Below the pieces are notes generated by a model, which saw nothing but the letters and a program-made list of their open reading frames with translations, searched no databases and was not told where the DNA came from. From Eunapius fragilis (lineage: Eukaryota > Porifera > Demospongiae > Spongillida > Spongillidae): a stretch of 64,000 nucleotides of DNA. The DNA is taken from assembly GCA_963681505.1 (NCBI GenBank), contig OY811980.1, positions 4,117,004 to 4,181,003 of the forward strand, written 5' to 3'. Positions 61,856-64,000 of the stretch are shown in pieces (the first letter of the stretch is position 1; every line of letters starts with the position of its first letter). Position numbers and translations under genes: made by a program.

Positions 61856-64000
61856 CACTATGTCTGTTGCGGAGGTCATTATGATTTGTGCTAATATCCT
61901 ATTAGAGCCAAGTGTGCATGGTGAGTGTACTACTGTAATAATAAGTCTTATTAAATTTCCATAAGGTCTTTCTGTTATTATTTCACCAGTTGGTGTGACT
62001 CACAGTACATGGGTCCGCAATCCGTTTATTCTTTCCATGGTATTCATAGCAATGCATGTGATCAGGTAATGCATCATATGGTGTAATTGCTGTTAATAAA
62101 ATAGTACACGTATCTTTGGGAAATATGCTGGATTCAAAATACAAGGCAGTTTGGAAGGAACTGCACCCTGTGACATGCAGCTCCTGTTAGTTAGGTCTCA
62201 AAAAAGTAAGAAGCTCGAATTGCAAACTCTTTGGAATGTATTATGGCTATTAATGAAGTCAGACGAAATGTTGGCATTTAATGGAAACTTGGGCTGCTTG
62301 AAGAGAGCAAACACTGCCATGAGTTGCCTTTGTTTGGGACTTTCTCTGCCAAACTATTAGGCATTGTAAGATGTTTTCTCAACTTTAACCAATCAAACTC
62401 TCTACAGAAACTGCACTCCTGTGGATTAACCACTATGTCAAATCGCCACTAAGCCACACAATTTCCGTACACAAAATACATACAGAGCAGGTAGGTAGTC
62501 TGCATGGGATAGTTCAATTTTGCCACGAACTGTACCATACATACAATATATGTGGCAGCTTCAGACAAAGATGATGGTACACTAATGCTTTACACTAAAT
62601 ATATCTTTCGAACGCTCACCTTATATTCACTTCGTATTTAATTTAAATCAAACAGCACCATATCTATAAAATATAACTGACAGATGTCACTTTTTAAAAG
62701 CTTCCCTTGCTGCAACAGCAAACGGCGCAGCATTGATTTTCATTGTATACGCGTCTCCAGCGTTCGCACAGACCAGTCCAGGTGACAAGTTAATTTAACA
62801 TGCTGAAGGGTAGGTATAATAATGTCTAATCTCCAGCTCGCGGTGGTGGGACATTACTAATAATAATAGGTTGTATAATCAGAATGCATAGTTACATTCA
62901 CATTTTCGCTGAAAAATACAGGCCGTTTGTCCATGCTCACAGTTCAATCGCGCAACAAATAAATGACAAAAATTTAAAAATATAAACCTGTTCGACTCTT
63001 TCAAACCCGCATAAATCTTAATAAATTAGAAGTCCCACGCATCCGTGTACCGTAAAGTCAGCCATTTTGATCACTTGCTAGGAAGGCCTTTTGCTTTTGC
63101 TTCAGAGGGTTTGAGCTTAATTTAGTTATAGACATTCTTTTGGTGTTTTATGCAGGTAGAGCCTTCTAAGCATGCTTTTCAAATTTGTGAGTGGCGGTTG
63201 CTTTTTTGGCATAACTTCATCCACTATTCCAAATAACACAACTTAACTGATGAATACCAATATGAAGCACTTGAACATTGTGCCTCATAAATCAAGAATG
63301 CAAAGTGATCTTTCATGTGGTGTCAAGGGAAGGGAAAAGCGTGTACATAACTACAAGACTAAATCAATACAGTTGGAGCCATGAGTAGGCTTAACTTTGT
63401 GACTATGGCCATTTTGCGTAACACAATTCAAAAAAAGTCATGATCATGAGAATGAGAACCCAGACTAATAGGGACATACGAGCTAATATTAATTAATTGA
63501 AGTCTCCAACAATAAACAAAGGATGATTTGTCATGGACAGGAAATCAATGAGTGAGCACAGATTTCTAATGTCTACACTGTTGACACATGATTGGGGATT
63601 GTAGAAACAAATAAAATGATATCAAGAGGCCGAGGAAAGCACTAAATCAAATTCTAAAGAACTGCATATATGTGGCAAATCAAAACTCACAACTTTAATA
63701 CTGAATATTCTTTACAAACACAGCAACACCACCATAACCATCAGGTTGATATTGATCCTTTCTAAATAAAACCAGTTAGACAGGAGAAGAGAATATGTCT
63801 CATGCACTATTCATTTCAAAAGGATGAAGATAAGAAGACTAATTGCCACGTAGGCAATTAAATGAATGTGCAGCTCAATAGTACTTTCATCCGATTATAT
63901 TCCATCAAAGTCGAAGCTACCATGTTCTCAGATTTCAAAATGGGTGTGTTCAATATAGTCATAGCACAGTGTTCAAGCAAGTGTATAACTAAATTCACAT
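61856..64000. other. Downstream of the ABCG gene, no gene seen
   Basis: AT-rich sequence with no exon I can support on either strand. A short open frame at 62151-62360 has no recognisable motif. Confidence 0.5.

Overview
The window is animal nuclear DNA. It has multi-exon genes with GT-AG introns (many only 50-400 nt), a paired-class homeobox gene, Ig/tyrosine-phosphatase and ABCG-type coding exons, CA/TG microsatellites and many kinds of DNA transposon. Short intergenic gaps, short introns and the style of the Ig and phosphatase exons suggest an early-branching invertebrate, most likely a demosponge. That assignment is an inference and nothing here gives a species.

Layout. 0-7.4 kb: a two-part hypothetical gene (2211-3412) among repeats and microsatellites. 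7.5-24.7 kb: three genes in a row on the minus strand, read from right to left. They are a paired-like homeobox gene (24736-23250), a 17-exon PWP1-type WD40 ribosome-biogenesis gene (23039-10543), and a 3-exon gene with a ubiquitin-like N-terminus and a helical-repeat body (10226-7527). The gaps between them are only about 210 and 320 bp. The PWP1 introns hold three large minisatellites (24, 24 and 34 bp units) and two inverted-repeat elements. 25.7-28.4 kb: two degraded non-LTR retrotransposon 3' ends in opposite orientation. 29.3-30.4 kb: a foldback element and a hAT-type element with an 8-bp target duplication.

31.2-36.4 kb: the most striking object, a complete Ginger-like DNA transposon. 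It has long terminal inverted repeats, a TAGA target duplication, an integrase, a Ser/Pro repeat region, a Cys-rich module, a Ulp1-type cysteine peptidase and a PHD finger. A second, hAT-type element with its own 8-bp duplication sits inside the peptidase reading frame. 36.8-46.4 kb: a THAP-like fragment, an 82-bp hairpin element with a 9-bp duplication, an inverted copy of phosphatase Ig exons, long gene-free DNA, a decayed transposon protein gene and a trace of retroelement integrase.

46.9-49.8 kb: an Ig-Ig-Ig/tyrosine phosphatase locus, plus strand, that looks broken. 50.8-51.7 kb: an intronless alpha-arrestin gene. 52.4-61.9 kb: a 16-exon ABCG2-like half-transporter that can be rebuilt in full (644 codons) from its splice sites, with nested transposons in its largest intron. 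61.9-64 kb: no gene seen.

The genes do not form a common pathway. PWP1, the ABCG transporter, the arrestin and the homeobox gene look functional. Much of the rest is mobile-element history, with several insertions datable relative to one another by nesting and target duplications.
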